Positions 52,316-63,851 of a DNA stretch of 64,000 nt are shown here, piece by piece (position 1 is the first letter of the stretch; each line of letters begins with the position of its first letter). The notes beneath the pieces are model-generated. The model made no database searches. It was not told the DNA's origin and saw only the letters and a program-made list of their open reading frames with translations. This stretch comes from Trichosporon coremiiforme (Eukaryota > Basidiomycota > Tremellomycetes > Trichosporonales > Trichosporonaceae). The position numbers and the translations under genes are program-made. Where the stretch lies: positions 2,230,570 to 2,294,569 of the forward strand of contig BCJJ01000001.1 in the NCBI GenBank assembly GCA_039545355.1, read 5' to 3'.

Positions 52316-54500
52316 ATGTCCGGCTTCAACGACGGGTATAATTACCACGCAGACGATCATAATAACGACGGGTACGCCGGTCAACACAACTTTGCCCAGC
52401 AGCCCGCGTACGGCCACCCCCAGCAGCCCGCGTATGGCCACCCAGCCTACGGTGCCGGTGCCGGCTCGCACTCCAGCGAAGAGGGCCCGTACAAAGAGCC
52501 GTCTGCGCCGTCCTACGACGCCGCCGTCGGCGGGAACGGCGGCTCCTACGGTCGTTTCGGGGACAAGGAGAAGGGGCTCGTCGCCGAGGAGCCCGTGTCG
52601 ACCGAGTGCGGCGAGAGCGACTATGCCGACATCGACCCCGACTCTGGCGTCAAGCGCGGCCTCAAGACGCGGCATCTGTCCATGATGGCGCTGGCGGGCA
52701 TCATCGGTCCCGGTCTGCTCGTTGGTGCCGGCGGCGCGCTCGCCAAGGGCGGCCCCGCCTCGCTCCTCATCGGTTTCGGCGTCATCGGCATCATCGCGTT
52801 CAGCATCATGCAGTCGCTCGGCGAGCTCACGACGCTGTACCCCACCGGAGGCGCTTTCACGGGTCTCGCGGACCGCTTCGTCGACAAGGCGTTCGGCGTC
52901 GCGCTCGGCTGGAACTACTACATCATCTGGTTCTGCGTGCTCGCCAACGAGTACAACGTCATCTGCTCCATCTTCGTCGAGTGGGGACCGCAGGTCCCGC
53001 TCTGGGGATACTTCCTCATCTTCTGGGTACGTGACACGGCAGTCGCCGCCCATGCATGCGACACTTGCTGACATACGCAGTTCGCCTTCCTCGGATTCCA
53101 GTTGCTCGGTGTCGAGGCGTTCGGAGAGGCAGAGTTCTGGCTCGGTGAGTGCGACGTGGGAGATGGGCTACATGGGCCTCGGTAGAACATCGGTGATGGT
53201 GGAGGTGGACTGGGTGGGTGGAGCCGACTGGCCCATCGACCGGTTCCAGCCATTCCAGCGATCCAGCAATCGAGGCCCCCACCCAAATCTCACACATGCA
53301 TACGGGAGCATATCACTGACGTACAGCCCTCGCCAAGCTGCTGGGTCTCGTTGCCTACTTCATCTTCTCGATTGTGTGAGTAAATCTCGGGGTCTGCTGA
53401 AGTGGGGTTTGGCCAATGCCGTCATCATCTATGGCCGGATTGCACCCGTTGCAGCCTCCCATTATTTACATCAGCTGACGTCCAGCTACATGTCCGGTGG
53501 CGTGAAGGGCGCCGATGCGATCGGTTTCCGCTACTGGCACAACCCCGGCCCGTGGGTACACGGCTTCCGCGGTGTCGCGACCGTCTTCGTGTTCTGCTCG
53601 ACCTTCTACGCGGGTGTCGAGTCCATCGCCGTCGCGGCCACAGAAACGAAGAACCCCCGCCGCGCTGTCCCCATGGCGATCCGTCAGACCTTCTGGCGCA
53701 TCCTCTTCGTGTACATGGGCTCTGCGTTCTTCTACGGTGTCACCTGCCCCAGCAACGCTGAGGGTCTCATCGGCGGCTCGGGCAACAAGGCGCTGCAGTC
53801 GCCCATGACGATCGCCATCCAGCAGGCGGGCTGGTACGGCGGCTGGAACCTCGTCAACGCGTTCATCTTCGTCACCTGTCTCTCGGCCTGCAACAGCTCG
53901 ATCTACATCGGCTCGCGCACGCTCCTCTACATGGGCCAGAACAAGAAGGCGCCCAAGATCCTTGGCTGGACAGACAGGCGCGGTGTGCCCATCCCCGCCA
54001 TCATCTTCACGAATGCCTGCGGCGCGCTCTCGATGATGAACATCTCCACGGGTGCCGGCAAGGCGTACCAGTACATTGTCAACCTGTCTGGCGTCTCGAC
54101 CTTCCTCGTCTGGGGTGGTATCTCGTTCATCCACATTCGTTTCCGCGCCGGCTGGAAGGCGCAGGGCCATTCCCCCGACGAGCTGCCGTACAAGTCGATG
54201 CTGTACCCGTGGAACGCCTACTTTGGCCTCGGAGCGTGCATCTTCCTGGCCCTCGTGCAGGGCTGGACGTCGCTCTCGCCCTTTGTCGCCGGCGATTTCG
54301 TCGATGCGTACATTCTGCTGCCCGTCTTCTTCCTCATCATGATCCTCTATAAGCTCATCGCCAAGACGCACTGGTGGCGCGCGTCCGAGATGGACCTCAT
54401 GAGCGGACGGAGGCACGACATTGACGACAAGGTCGCGACGGCCGAGGGCGCGATGCCGCACGAGAGCCGCTGGAAGAACAAGCTCAGGTTCAAGAAGTAG
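52316..54500 (+). CDS. Amino acid permease, fungal YAT family
   Basis: Exons 52316-53026, 53081-53144, 53327-53375, 53486-54500; 612 aa. Plasma-membrane proton symporter for amino acids. A cytosolic N-terminus with tandem QQPAYGHP and many Gly/Tyr (about residues 1-85) precedes GVKRGLKTRHLSMMALAGIIGPGLLVGAG, the YAT signature of the first membrane segment (normally GxGLFVGxG). About twelve segments follow, with the motifs LGELTTLYPTGGAF, FYAGVESIAVAATETKNPRRAVP and ACNSSIYIGSRTLLYMGQN. Introns of 54, 182 and 110 nt are long for this window. The first segment reads GLLVGAGGALAKGGP, slightly off the typical IGTGLFVGSG. Substrate range is not predictable. TATA-like CATAAATAC lies 80 bases upstream. 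Confidence 0.93.
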
Positions 54501-55847
54501 ACACGTTGTATACCCCATCAATCTCTTACTCTCGTTTCATTCTCGTTCATACGATCATAAACATCTGTAGAATAGCAACGCTCTATAGTTTCCTCGGTTC
54601 CGTTCTCTGCTCAGTCCTTAGTGATAGTCATGTGGATGGATACGATCAGTCTTGCATCTTGCATCGCGTCAGCCACAAGGCCTATGGCGTGCTCGGCGAC
54701 CACTCATCGGTCTCCTTGCCCACTCGTTCTGCCGTGATTGTTCCTCTCCCCTGACCTGCTCGCTATCAAGAAGCCTAGTTGCCTATCGTATCATATCTCC
54801 CAGCCTATCATTATCAGTGCCCTGTGCATGTGTGCATCTGTGCGGCGTCCTGCTTTCTTCTTAACGGGTCCTTGCTCGGAAGGAGTGTATTGGAAATATG
54901 CGGTGGTGGTCCAATGCAGACAGAAGGAGTGGTCAAATATCTCGTGAGGACACTGTCCGGTGGAGGCGTCTTGGCTGCTTCCTAGTGGTGGAAGGGTCAG
55001 GTCGAATCCCGGCAGTGGTCAAATATTCTGGTATGGTGGGCGAATTTGGGTGGGCACAGGCCTGGGTCTGGACTCTGGCTGGTCGTGCGCCCGCCTTGTG
55101 GCTTGGCCGGAGGCATGCAGATGACCGTGGGAAACCAGCCCTTAAGTGTGGGCGGACGGCTATGCCTGAGCCGCCTGAGCGGGTACGGTGGGTGAGATTT
55201 CCAACTTGTCACCCAAATTCGCCCTCGAGCCTTTCAGGTCAGTCTTTGGAATCTGCCAACATGCCCACACTCACCTCGAGGGACGCGCGCTGCCGCGCTC
55301 GTCCGCTCGTCGCCATCCATGACCATCCCGACACCGGGCTGACTACCAATTGCGTGCAGAGGAGATGGCCGCTATCACTGGTGCCCGAATGGATACTGAC
55401 TTGCCGAGTGTGGGAAGGGGGAGAGAGAAGGAAAGGCGCGCGCGGATGAATGCCGCAAGAACCAGCTCATGGCAGAAAACATTCGGAGTGGGAAGGTATT
55501 GGACCTTGTCTCGAGGGACGAGGGCCGGTCTGTGCCCAGCGCTTGTGTCATGTTTCGAATGGGGAATGCTGATGAGGGGACTGTGAACGGCCAACAACCA
55601 GTGTTTGACAATTGACTACTGAGAGCGTTGCTTGCAGAAAGCAGAGCCACCACAGGCGGGATCCTCTTGGCCCTGGCCTGATGATCTTTCAGCCCGTCGC
55701 ATCCTCCCCACTGGTCTTAGCCATGGCCAGAGACGCCCGCTCGCCACCTTGTGAGCTAGCTCTATCAACAAGTTCTCAGCCGTCTCCGCGCACAACCTTG
55801 AGACGGCCCCGCCCGCGCGCAGATCCCCAGACCACTATCCCTCGTCC
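54501..55847. other. Intergenic before tRNA cluster
   Basis: About 1.35 kb, no supported gene. The 55800-55847 part resembles the flanks of other tRNA-Ala copies (ACCACTATC before the gene). Confidence 0.45.
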
Positions 55848-55918
55848 GGGGAATTCGTCTAGTGGTAAGACGCGGACTTCGCATGTCTGAAACCGGTGTT
55901 CGATTCACCGATTCTCCA
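55848..55918 (+). tRNA. tRNA-Ala(CGC), intronless
   Basis: 71 bases, uninterrupted cloverleaf as for the copy at 35930: G3-U70, anticodon loop TTCGCAT, discriminator A. It defines the mature sequence with which the intron-bearing copies are compared. CCTTTTGC downstream can act as terminator. Confidence 0.9.
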
Positions 55919-56229
55919 ACTACGAGCTTTGCGATAGCAGAGCGAGTGCCTTTTGCTATTTCTCTGCCTTGGGAGAGGGGAGGAGGTGTAGCTGAGGAGA
56001 GAAGGAGGGCGCAGCGCCGATCACTGACTGCCCTCTGCTGACGCTACTTCGCCCGTCACTGCCCACCAGGCCGAGAACACCTCCCACGCGGTGTCTGTTC
56101 CTCGACGCCTGAGCTGTCTTTCACTTTCCCAGCAATACACGGGTCCTTTGCTGGGTTCTGAACGCAGCGTCGGACACAGCGTCGAACACAGCGGCGCCCG
56201 GCGCAGCAGCCAGACCACTATCTCCAGTC
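55919..56229. other. Spacer between tRNA-Ala genes
   Basis: No gene; GCGGCGCCCGGCG and ACCACTATC just before the next tRNA are shared with the flank at 35890-35925. Confidence 0.45.
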
Positions 56230-56321
56230 GGGGAATTCGTCTAGTGGTAAGACGCGGACTTCGCACCGCTTCAACGCAGATACGATTGTCTGAAACCGGT
56301 GTTCGATTCACCGATTCTCCA
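56230..56321 (+). tRNA. tRNA-Ala(CGC), 21-nt intron
   Basis: Exon parts are identical to the intronless copy. Twenty-one bases follow TTCGCA and end in ACGAT before TGTCTG, i.e. after position 37. AGCTTTTGCC downstream. Confidence 0.88.
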
Positions 56322-56885
56322 GCTTTTGCCACCTCTTGCAGAGGTGGGCTGCTTTTGTCGGCTGTTGGAAGGGAAGGGTTGGTGATTGGAAGAATGTGAT
56401 GGCCCTGTGGGGTTGCGGGGCGGTGGGATAGCCCTGTCCCACCAGTTGGGCTCTACCGAGGGCGACGACCAGTTGAGGAGGCTGCCCTTGGTGGTCAGGA
56501 GATGCAGTGCAGTGGGGATCGACGACACCACGAGCTATGAGAGAGTGAGTGCCGTTCATCGCGCTCAGATGTCGTAGTAGAGAAGTCATGGAGGCTGAGC
56601 ATATCGCTCAAGCGCACCTTGCAATCATTAGGCGAACGAACGGGCCCCCTCGATTGCCGAAAGGCTGGAGCGCGACAGCGGCCATCTAGAACGCATCTGC
56701 TCTCCCTTTACAGCCTCTCCCCGAGCAGCTGTTGCTGTCAGACGTTTGACTCGATCGAGCCACAAGGCCACCGCGCCCGAAACATCCACGGCATCTCGAA
56801 CGATTTCTCTTCGTCCTGCGGCACGACAGCTTATAGAGTCGGCCCGCCTGCAGCCGGCACGAGAAAATCCACTACCCGGAAATCC
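56322..56885. other. Spacer between tRNA-Ala genes
   Basis: About 560 bases, no gene seen. Confidence 0.45.
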
Positions 56886-56968
56886 GGGGAATTCGTCTAG
56901 TGGTAAGACGCGGACTTCGCGTCTAGTGCTGATTGTCTGAAACCGGTGTTCGATTCACCGATTCTCCA
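56886..56968 (+). tRNA. tRNA-Ala(CGC), 12-nt intron
   Basis: Exon parts match the other copies except around the splice point, where TTCGC is followed by GTCTAGTGCTGAT; removing twelve bases restores the 71-nt form but leaves the base at 37 uncertain. TTTTT follows as terminator. Confidence 0.85.
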
Positions 56969-57501
56969 AGTTTTTGAATTTTTCGCTCCGTTTGTCCGGC
57001 GATCCCATAGCAGAGAGATACGTGGTGGCCTACCCTTTTGCATGGGCTGGGCATGGCTTGGAGGCTGTAGAACGCAGTGCAGTGTTTGGGTGGGAATAGG
57101 GTTTCCTATGGGTATGTCACGAGGCAATCAGACTTGCCGCAAGAACTGCGAGGTGGTGGACGCTCGCCGCCCTGGGTTACTCATGCTGCTTAGTTGAGCT
57201 GTGTAGCGGGTATGGACTTCCAGCGCATGTGGTCTCGCGAGGAGAGGACACCGTGCGAGACGTTGAAACTAGCCAAGGCTTCCTCCAACCTCGGGCTTAC
57301 GGGGGGTCTGGCCAGAGGCGGCTGTGTGCGCAGACTGGGTTCGCTCTCGTTCTGGATGGCGGGCGGACGACTTCCCTCCCATCTCGACAGTGTACTGCCG
57401 CTGGACAGTGTCCTCGAAGCCCGCGTCACGCGTCATTATGCATACAACTGCTCCGTCTAGTCTAAGCTGCAGTCCATGGGTATTACTCCTGATCCGTCGT
57501 C
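56969..57501. other. Intergenic, tRNA to HD-domain gene
   Basis: About 530 bases, no gene seen. Confidence 0.45.
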
Positions 57502-58605
57502 TCAGGGCGCGAGGCCAGCACATTTGAGCGCATTCCTCGACTCGATGTACTCCTCCCTCTCCCTCTTGTATTCGGGACACACGTCCGTCAGCGGCCTCAG
57601 CCCTCCGCCAACAAGCACGTCCGGATCAATGGTGCGGACCTTGGTCTGCGGCGGGATCTTGCCGGGACACTCCAACGTCGCCTCTGCCTCGATCTCGTCC
57701 ATTATCCTTTGCTCTTCCTCGTTCGCAGCTCCGCGGAGCGCGACCCAGAACTCCTTGTCGGACATGCTCCAGAGAACGTTATCGGGCAGCCGTCCGCTCG
57801 AGACCACGGCGCCGATCAACGCTCCCGCCCTAGAGGCCATGCGCACATGCGCTGGGTTGGACCAGATATCCCTGTCGCTTGCGAGGTAGGCGCGGGCGAG
57901 GGTCGCGGCGGCGTCGGGGTCGGAGAGGACAAGGGCGCGTTCCGGGGAACTAACGTCCGGCCAAGCGCGGAGGGAGGAGACAATAAGCTGGGCATCGGAG
58001 CGGGATAGCTTGCCGAATGCTACACTGTCGCGGAGGCCGTAGTCGAGCCTGTCAGCGCATAAGCGGGGCGCATCGCGCTCGACGAGCGGGAACTCCTCCT
58101 CATGCAGCACGCTGGGGCCGTCTGGCCGACCCTCACCGAGCAAGTGGGCGTCAAGCAGGGCAGGTAGTTCTGTCGTATCCACGAAGCGTTGCTTGTGCAC
58201 CTCGTGATAGCTCTCGCCGGGTCCACACAGCGCCCAGTCCATCACGTGCGAGAGGACAGTGTGCGAGACGTCGTGCAACAGCGCGCTCGCCTGTTCCGGC
58301 ACACTGCCGCCCACCCTGCGCACGAGGAGCATCGCACCGATGCTGTGCTCCAGACGGGTGACTAAGGGCGTCAGTTCGAAGAGACCCGTAATGCCGTGCT
58401 GGCCGACGGAGAAGAGGCGCAGCAGCACCGAGGACCGGAGGAGATCGATCAGCGGAGGTTCCGTAATCGTGTACGAGGTGCCGTGCAGCTCGTCGTGGAT
58501 CGTGATGGCGTCAGGGGCATAGGTGATCGTCTGCAGGTGGCCGGTCGCCTGTGGGGTCGGGAGGGACGGGTCAATCGTCTCGGGCAGCTTGGGCGAGAGC
58601 GCCAT
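57502..58605 (-). CDS. HD-domain metal-dependent phosphohydrolase
   Basis: 367 aa, one exon from the ATG at 58605 (MALSPKLPETIDPSLP); an in-frame extension reaches further upstream but is Ser/Arg/Pro-rich and judged leader. The HD triad is visible: H in TRLEHSIGAMLL (about residue 86), HD in LLHDVSHTVLSHVMDW (about 110) and D in CADRLDYGLRD (about 185). This arrangement occurs in dNTPase/YfbR-like and other nucleotide phosphohydrolases, and the motif order with LFSVGQHGITGLF resembles SamHD-type enzymes (R-L-x-x-V/x-Q-x-G). A nucleotide or nucleotide-derived substrate is inferred. The C-terminus is acidic then lysine-rich. Confidence 0.85.
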   Translation of the reverse strand: MALSPKLPETIDPSLPTPQATGHLQTITYAPDAITIHDELHGTSYTITEPPLIDLLRSSVLLRLFSVGQHGITGLFELTPLVTRLEHSIGAMLLVRRVGGSVPEQASALLHDVSHTVLSHVMDWALCGPGESYHEVHKQRFVDTTELPALLDAHLLGEGRPDGPSVLHEEEFPLVERDAPRLCADRLDYGLRDSVAFGKLSRSDAQLIVSSLRAWPDVSSPERALVLSDPDAAATLARAYLASDRDIWSNPAHVRMASRAGALIGAVVSSGRLPDNVLWSMSDKEFWVALRGAANEEEQRIMDEIEAEATLECPGKIPPQTKVRTIDPDVLVGGGLRPLTDVCPEYKREREEYIESRNALKCAGLAP

Positions 58606-59154
58606 CGTGCTGCGTTCGTCGGGTTGATTGAGAGGTGGAGGCTGGTCACGCTTCAGCGCGCGTGTTTTTGGATGGGTGGGGGGGGACGGGGGGGGGAGGA
58701 TAATCTTCGAAGTCGAGCGACTTGTTTTCAGGCGTGAGCGGGGCGATGAAAAGCAGCGTTGGGAAAGGAAAGCTTGAGAGGAAGAAGGAGTGAAGTTGAG
58801 GTTAATATCAACAACTGTTGGGGCGATATTTAGCGTCAGTCGTGTATCGCGGCAGCCGTGCCTGAGGGAGCCTCGCCGTAGCCGGTCATTCACCCGGGGA
58901 AACATCGGAGAGGTTTCTTTTGCTTCAGGCCGCAGCGCTTTGGAAACCAGTTGCTGCTTCGAACGGCGACGAACTCGCACAATGCATGAGGGGAGGATGC
59001 AGCAACCATGCCGTGGGGGCTTGATGTGCATGGCGGAGAAGTGACTGACCGTTTCATTAAGCTCTGCGGCTGGCAGGTGCCCATGCTTCCTGTGTGCCTT
59101 CTAACCGGCCATCTGGCCACTTTCTGCTCTTGGCATTCGTTCTACAACTTCTCA
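58606..59154. other. Intergenic, HD gene promoter
   Basis: About 550 bases. A run of G (plus strand) near 58675-58700 lies in the HD gene leader. Confidence 0.45.
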
Positions 59155-60832
59155 CTATACACGCTCAAACCACACCTCCGCGTCGTCCGGGTTCTCGCTT
59201 GGCGCGTGCAGCTTCACGTTTCCCGGCGTGCTGAAGTGGCCATACATGCCTATGCCCTTCTCGGTGACGACGGCGACGCCAGTTTCGAGCATGGGCGGGT
59301 CGTACTTGGCCCCGGTCCAATTGTAGAACACGCCGTCGAAGGGGGTGAACACAAGGCTGTCAACAAAGGCGCCATGCACGGGCGTTATCGAGGCGTTCTC
59401 CCTCGCAATGCCTTCGGGGAGCTGGCCGATGAGCTTCTCGTCCTCGAGGCGGGTCAGGTTTAGCGTCTCATAAGCGGGATGTTTGAAGAGACCCTCGACC
59501 AGCTCTCCAGACTTCGGCGGGGGCGGCGGGGTGTACGACCTCTTCACCGTGTTCCATGCGCGTTCCCTCCAGTCAATCCTGGGTAGGTCCAGCACCTCGT
59601 CGACAATCGTCATCGTCGCGGCCCGCATGAAGAGGTGCCCATAGTTGGCGTCGTTCGTGAAGACGGCAATACTCAGTCCGCGGTCAGGCATGTGCCAGAT
59701 CTGGGAGATCTGACCCGGCAAACCGCCTGTGTGCATCACAACCCGCTCGCCGCGGTACTGCATTGTCATCTGCGCGAGGCCGTAGGACATGGGCGAGAGT
59801 TCGCGCTCGCTGTCCCGCCCCATGGGCATGATGGGCTCGCCGAGCTTGGCGATCATGGCTGGCGTGAGCTCAGTCTGAGAAGGGCGGAGGTATTCCCCCT
59901 GCCAGGCTGAGATGTCCCAGAGGCTCGTCATGATGCCGCCCGGACCGGCGTTGTTCAGGCTGTCGCCCTCGATCCACCAGCCCAGATTCTGCCGCTTGCC
60001 CTTGCACGCCTTGCTACCGACGCCTTGCTTCAGACACTTGGCTTGGTCGACGTCGCTGTGGAAGTAGCCGTCGCTCCGCTTGCCGGTCAGTCCTGCAGCG
60101 GTCGAGTTGTATGTCGTGCTCCACATGTCGAGGGGACCGAAGAAGTGCTCCTGCACGAAAGACGGGAATGGCTTCCCAGAGAGCACAGTGACGACGTGCG
60201 AGAGAGTGATGTAGTGCAGGTTGTTGTACTGGAAGGCATAGCGCGGCTCAGCCAAGAAGGGAAGGTCGCGCATGCCCCTAATCGTCTCGATTGGGGGAAT
60301 GTCCTTGTACCACAAGTCGTGGGAAGGCAGACCGGATCGCATGCTCAGCAGGTCCTTCAGGTCGAGGTGCGCCGTCGCATACTCGTCCTCGAGCTTCCAG
60401 TCGTCGCCGAGAATGTCGGCGATCTTCGTGTCCCAGTCCAGCTTCTCGCCATTGGAAAGCTTTGTCCCGCGCTCAATCAGAAGACTCAGGCTGAGCGCGA
60501 CGAACACTTTGCTGTTCGACGCAATGGCGAAGAGTGTCTGGCATCAGTTCCTGAAGGTAAAGCGAGCTCACATCCTCAGTGACTGGATCCTTGTCGTTCG
60601 CCCGCCCAAAGAGCATGATCTGGGTACGATGCTCCTCCTCCGTCGACTTGACGACAGAAATGCCGGTACCCTGGATGTCCCACTCGCGCCGGATCTTGTC
60701 GAGATAGTGCATCGTCGGCTTTGACACCATCCGGTGTCCAGTCGAACGTGGTTGAACCTCAGGTATACCATCGGAACTGTCCATCCAGCTTTGGGCGGCG
60801 CTGAAGAGCGCCGTCAGCAGAGAGAGCTTCAT
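59155..60832 (-). CDS. Secreted serine hydrolase, class C beta-lactamase fold
   Basis: Exons 60832-60572 and 60537-59155 with a 34-nt intron; 547 aa. MKLSLLTALFSAAQSWMDSS looks like a short signal peptide. The serine-lactamase/D-Ala-D-Ala peptidase fold shows S94-N-S-K97 (SxxK, in LFAIASNSK), YNN near residue 193 in place of YxN, and HTG near 353 (VVMHTGGLPGQ), in the right order. Fungal members are usually esterases, lactonases or amidases, not resistance enzymes. About five NxS/T sites support secretion. A C-terminal beta domain (about 430-547, MYGHFSTPGNVKLHAPSE) is typical of the family. Substrate unknown. Confidence 0.9.
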
Positions 60833-61311
60833 GGTGAGCTTGTGAGTGAGTGTGCGATGGGTGGATGGGAGACGAAGCGGACGCGTGAGTGTTGCTATTT
60901 CAGGGGAGAGGCGCCGGGTAAGACGCCGAAGCCTCTCACGGTCTGAGCGCACCTCATGATCAGCAGGTCACCTCGTCAGACTCCTTTGGAGCGACACGGA
61001 GTTGCTTGAAGGAGGAATGTGTCAGTTAATGCTTGCACTCCCATGTGGCTTGCACTGTGCGTATAACAGGTGCTCTGACAGAATCTGGGCGATGTTAGGG
61101 GCCGTTACTTGTGCAATCCCGGGCTTCCAAGTGAGGTCGAACCTCCACCAAAGTCATCGGTCAACTCCGAAGACGGGGTGGCGGATGGGATAATCTCTCA
61201 TGGCCATCGAGACGCGATCGTTAAAAGTGTTTGTACAAGATCGAGCTGCATGTATGTCTATGGCACAGCTTGGCATGTATGTATGAACCTCCTCTTCGTC
61301 AGGCTCTCACT
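60833..61311. other. Intergenic
   Basis: About 480 bases, no gene seen. Confidence 0.45.
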
Positions 61312-62502
61312 CTAAGTCTTCAGGCTGAAAATCTCGTCAAACAGTCCCATCCAGCCGCGGAACACGCCAACGTCGCCCTGGATTCCAGAAGGCGCGGCCG
61401 GCTGGCAGTGCTGCCTGGTGTGGTTCTTCTCAAGCTTCTCGACGAGTTCAAGCAGAGCCGTCTCTATACCCACACTCTTCACGTACTCCTCCTTGGTGAC
61501 CATCTCGACCATCCTGAGAATACTCTCAACTTTCGCCTCATGGGCCGCCTTCGCATGTCCAGTGGCCGGGGCGAATACAGGCCCTGCCTCGCCATGCACG
61601 ACAGCCGGACTGGAGGCACCGTACTCGACGTCCTCGAAGCGGTTAGCGGAGAGGTGCTCGCGGAGGACGGCACGGAAGTGTTCCGCGTAGTCTGAGACGG
61701 ACACGGCTTCGAGCCCGACAATGGTGAACTTGGCAGTCGGGGCAGTGGGGGGCGTCGTGACGACGCCAACGAACCCATGGGGCGCACCGACGATAAGATC
61801 TGCGATGTCCATGCCGACAATGGGCTCGTTGAACGTCCCGAGCGCACCTGAGTCGTCCAGCGAGGAGTAGCGGGGAACGATCATGACGACCTCCGTGACG
61901 TGTGTAGCGGGGCGGTGGATGGCGCGCCACATATCCGCGACAGGGATGTCGTCGCCGTTCATGTTGACCACAATCTTGGACACCGTGTCTGGGAGGACGT
62001 CTTCAAAATCAGCGGGAAGGTGCGCATCACGATCGTGCCAACCCCACCCGGAGCGTGGGGAAGGGTTGCAATCGAATCCGTTCGGGTTCGTGAAGAGCAC
62101 AACAGTGCGAGAGGGCACAGGCACGTAGGGCGTGTAGCTCTTGAGACGGCCGCGGCTGTTCGTCATGCGCAGCACTTCGAGCGCTGGAAAGCTCGCTTTC
62201 AACTTGGAGAGGTCAACCGAGGAAGGGAAGTAGCCGCGCACATCGATGACGCGAGCTTCGGGGATCTCGGCAGGAGAGGAGGTGTCGAGCGTCTTGAGTC
62301 CGGGGATGCGGTGCGCGACACCCTGGACGGAGACCTTGGACCCGTTCGGGAACAGGATCAGGTGGCGCTTCAGCACTTTGTCAACTGCGCGGAGGAAAGA
62401 TTTGCACACGAGACGGAGCCGAAGCTGGTCGTCACACGACAGGTGCGCCACGATAGTGTCGAGAGCGTGTGGATAGTCGTCGTATGCTAACGAGAGAGGC
62501 AT
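61312..62502 (-). CDS. F-box-like / leucine-rich hypothetical protein
   Basis: 396 aa, one exon, ATG at 62502. The N-terminus ALDTIVAHLSCDDQLRLRLVCKSFLRAVDKVL follows the F-box pattern (LxxIxxxLxxxDxLRLRxVCKxF). Leucine-rich stretches such as VDLSKLKASFPALEVLRMTNS follow, with long segments of no known type. A substrate adaptor for an SCF ubiquitin ligase is possible. The F-box call is moderate: the leading LP of canonical F-boxes is missing. Confidence 0.75.
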   Translation of the reverse strand: MPLSLAYDDYPHALDTIVAHLSCDDQLRLRLVCKSFLRAVDKVLKRHLILFPNGSKVSVQGVAHRIPGLKTLDTSSPAEIPEARVIDVRGYFPSSVDLSKLKASFPALEVLRMTNSRGRLKSYTPYVPVPSRTVVLFTNPNGFDCNPSPRSGWGWHDRDAHLPADFEDVLPDTVSKIVVNMNGDDIPVADMWRAIHRPATHVTEVVMIVPRYSSLDDSGALGTFNEPIVGMDIADLIVGAPHGFVGVVTTPPTAPTAKFTIVGLEAVSVSDYAEHFRAVLREHLSANRFEDVEYGASSPAVVHGEAGPVFAPATGHAKAAHEAKVESILRMVEMVTKEEYVKSVGIETALLELVEKLEKNHTRQHCQPAAPSGIQGDVGVFRGWMGLFDEIFSLKT

Positions 62503-63592
62503 GGTGGGTGACTTGGAGGATCAGAGGAGAGGTTGGAAAGTTGACACTGCTTAAGGTAATCACTGGCGACGATAAAGGATGCAAAGTGGGCACATCGAAC
62601 AAGTGAAGGGCGTCAGGGGATTGCCAGGCGAACGACTCCGCGAAGTGACGCGCTCCATCGGCCGAGCAAGGGGCACACACAAGATCGACTGTGTGCATTG
62701 GGGCCGTCCTCGTGGAGATCTGACTGGAGAGCGCTTGCAGTAGAGGGCAAAGGAGTGAAGCAACAGGGGAATACGGCTTTGGCAGAGTCAAACACATTGG
62801 TCTGCTCACGGTAGCCAGTGTACCGGAGCGCATCGCGCATGCCTATGGGAGTTGAGGGTCGTAGTGGATGAGCTTGGCGCAGTCTTTGTACGCCTTGGTT
62901 AAGCTCTCGGTGTGTCTACGAAGAGGTTGCAGGTCAACGGGCAGTCTCTTCCGTCTGGAAGTTGTCTTGGCACGTTGAGATAAGCACCCGGTAGCGTCTT
63001 TCTCGGACAATGTCGGTCGGTGACTTCTCGGAGGAGGCGTCGGGGCACACCGTCGCAACCTTTCACGCGCAACGACGCATGCATGCAAGTCGCCGACCGG
63101 CACTACCACACGAGGAGGTTAGTCTGTGAAGGCGACCTTGATGAGAGTTGACAAGTGGCCGATTGTTTGCGTGGTAGCACGCCATGGCCGTCGTGATGGC
63201 GATGGTCGCTGGTTTCAGGCACCTCTTGTCGCAAACTGGGGACCCCGCTGTCGATCGCGAACAAGTCCACGCCTTCGCACATGACAGCAAGCTCACACTG
63301 TCGCTTATTCAGTTTGCGGCACACTCGCTGACTGCTCTGGAAACTGACTGATGGTGGTTGACAGAAGGCGTCCTCGTCGATCAAAACCTGGAAGCGGGCG
63401 GCCGCCTAGACTGCTCGCCACGACTCGTCCGGGAAATTCGCGACACAGTGAAGCCCCCGTTCCGTTGCTCGAAGCTCGCTACAAGAGTCCTGCGGCCGAT
63501 AACAGGTGAGCATGTACTTAGCCAGCTTAGACCGATGGCTGGGCGGCTCATGCCGCCTATGGTGAAACGCCTTCAGCCGGCGAGCTCACCTG
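62503..63592. other. Right-hand gene-poor region
   Basis: No supported gene. Short frames with Arg/Ser-rich composition only. Confidence 0.4.
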
Positions 63593-63851
63593 CTGCGCTT
63601 AGGTACATCGTGATCAGATCAGCTGCTCACGTCCTGAACACCTGCTCCGCTAGCTTGTCCGCTACTGATGCGCTACCTGCCGAGTTGCCGATGAACCAAA
63701 GGATCGGATGCTGGAACGGAGCTAAGTCGTAATGACGATTGCAGCCCAAATTAGTGCGCCGAAGGCAGTCTAGTCGGCGAGCTAACCCCTTGTTTACGTC
63801 TAGATCCGTTCCAGCGCACCAGCATCGCACAGTAACATGGAGGGATCCCAC
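63593..63851 (-). CDS. Possible exons of a third micro-exon gene (partial)
   Basis: An intron-like unit on the minus strand at 63593-63630 begins GTGAGCAGCTG and ends CCTAAGCGCAG. The frame leading into it (minus, down from about 63851) reads protein-like, including HPILWFIGNSAGSASVADKL, but neither the start nor the continuation after the intron was resolved. Could be a gene fragment. Confidence 0.3.
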
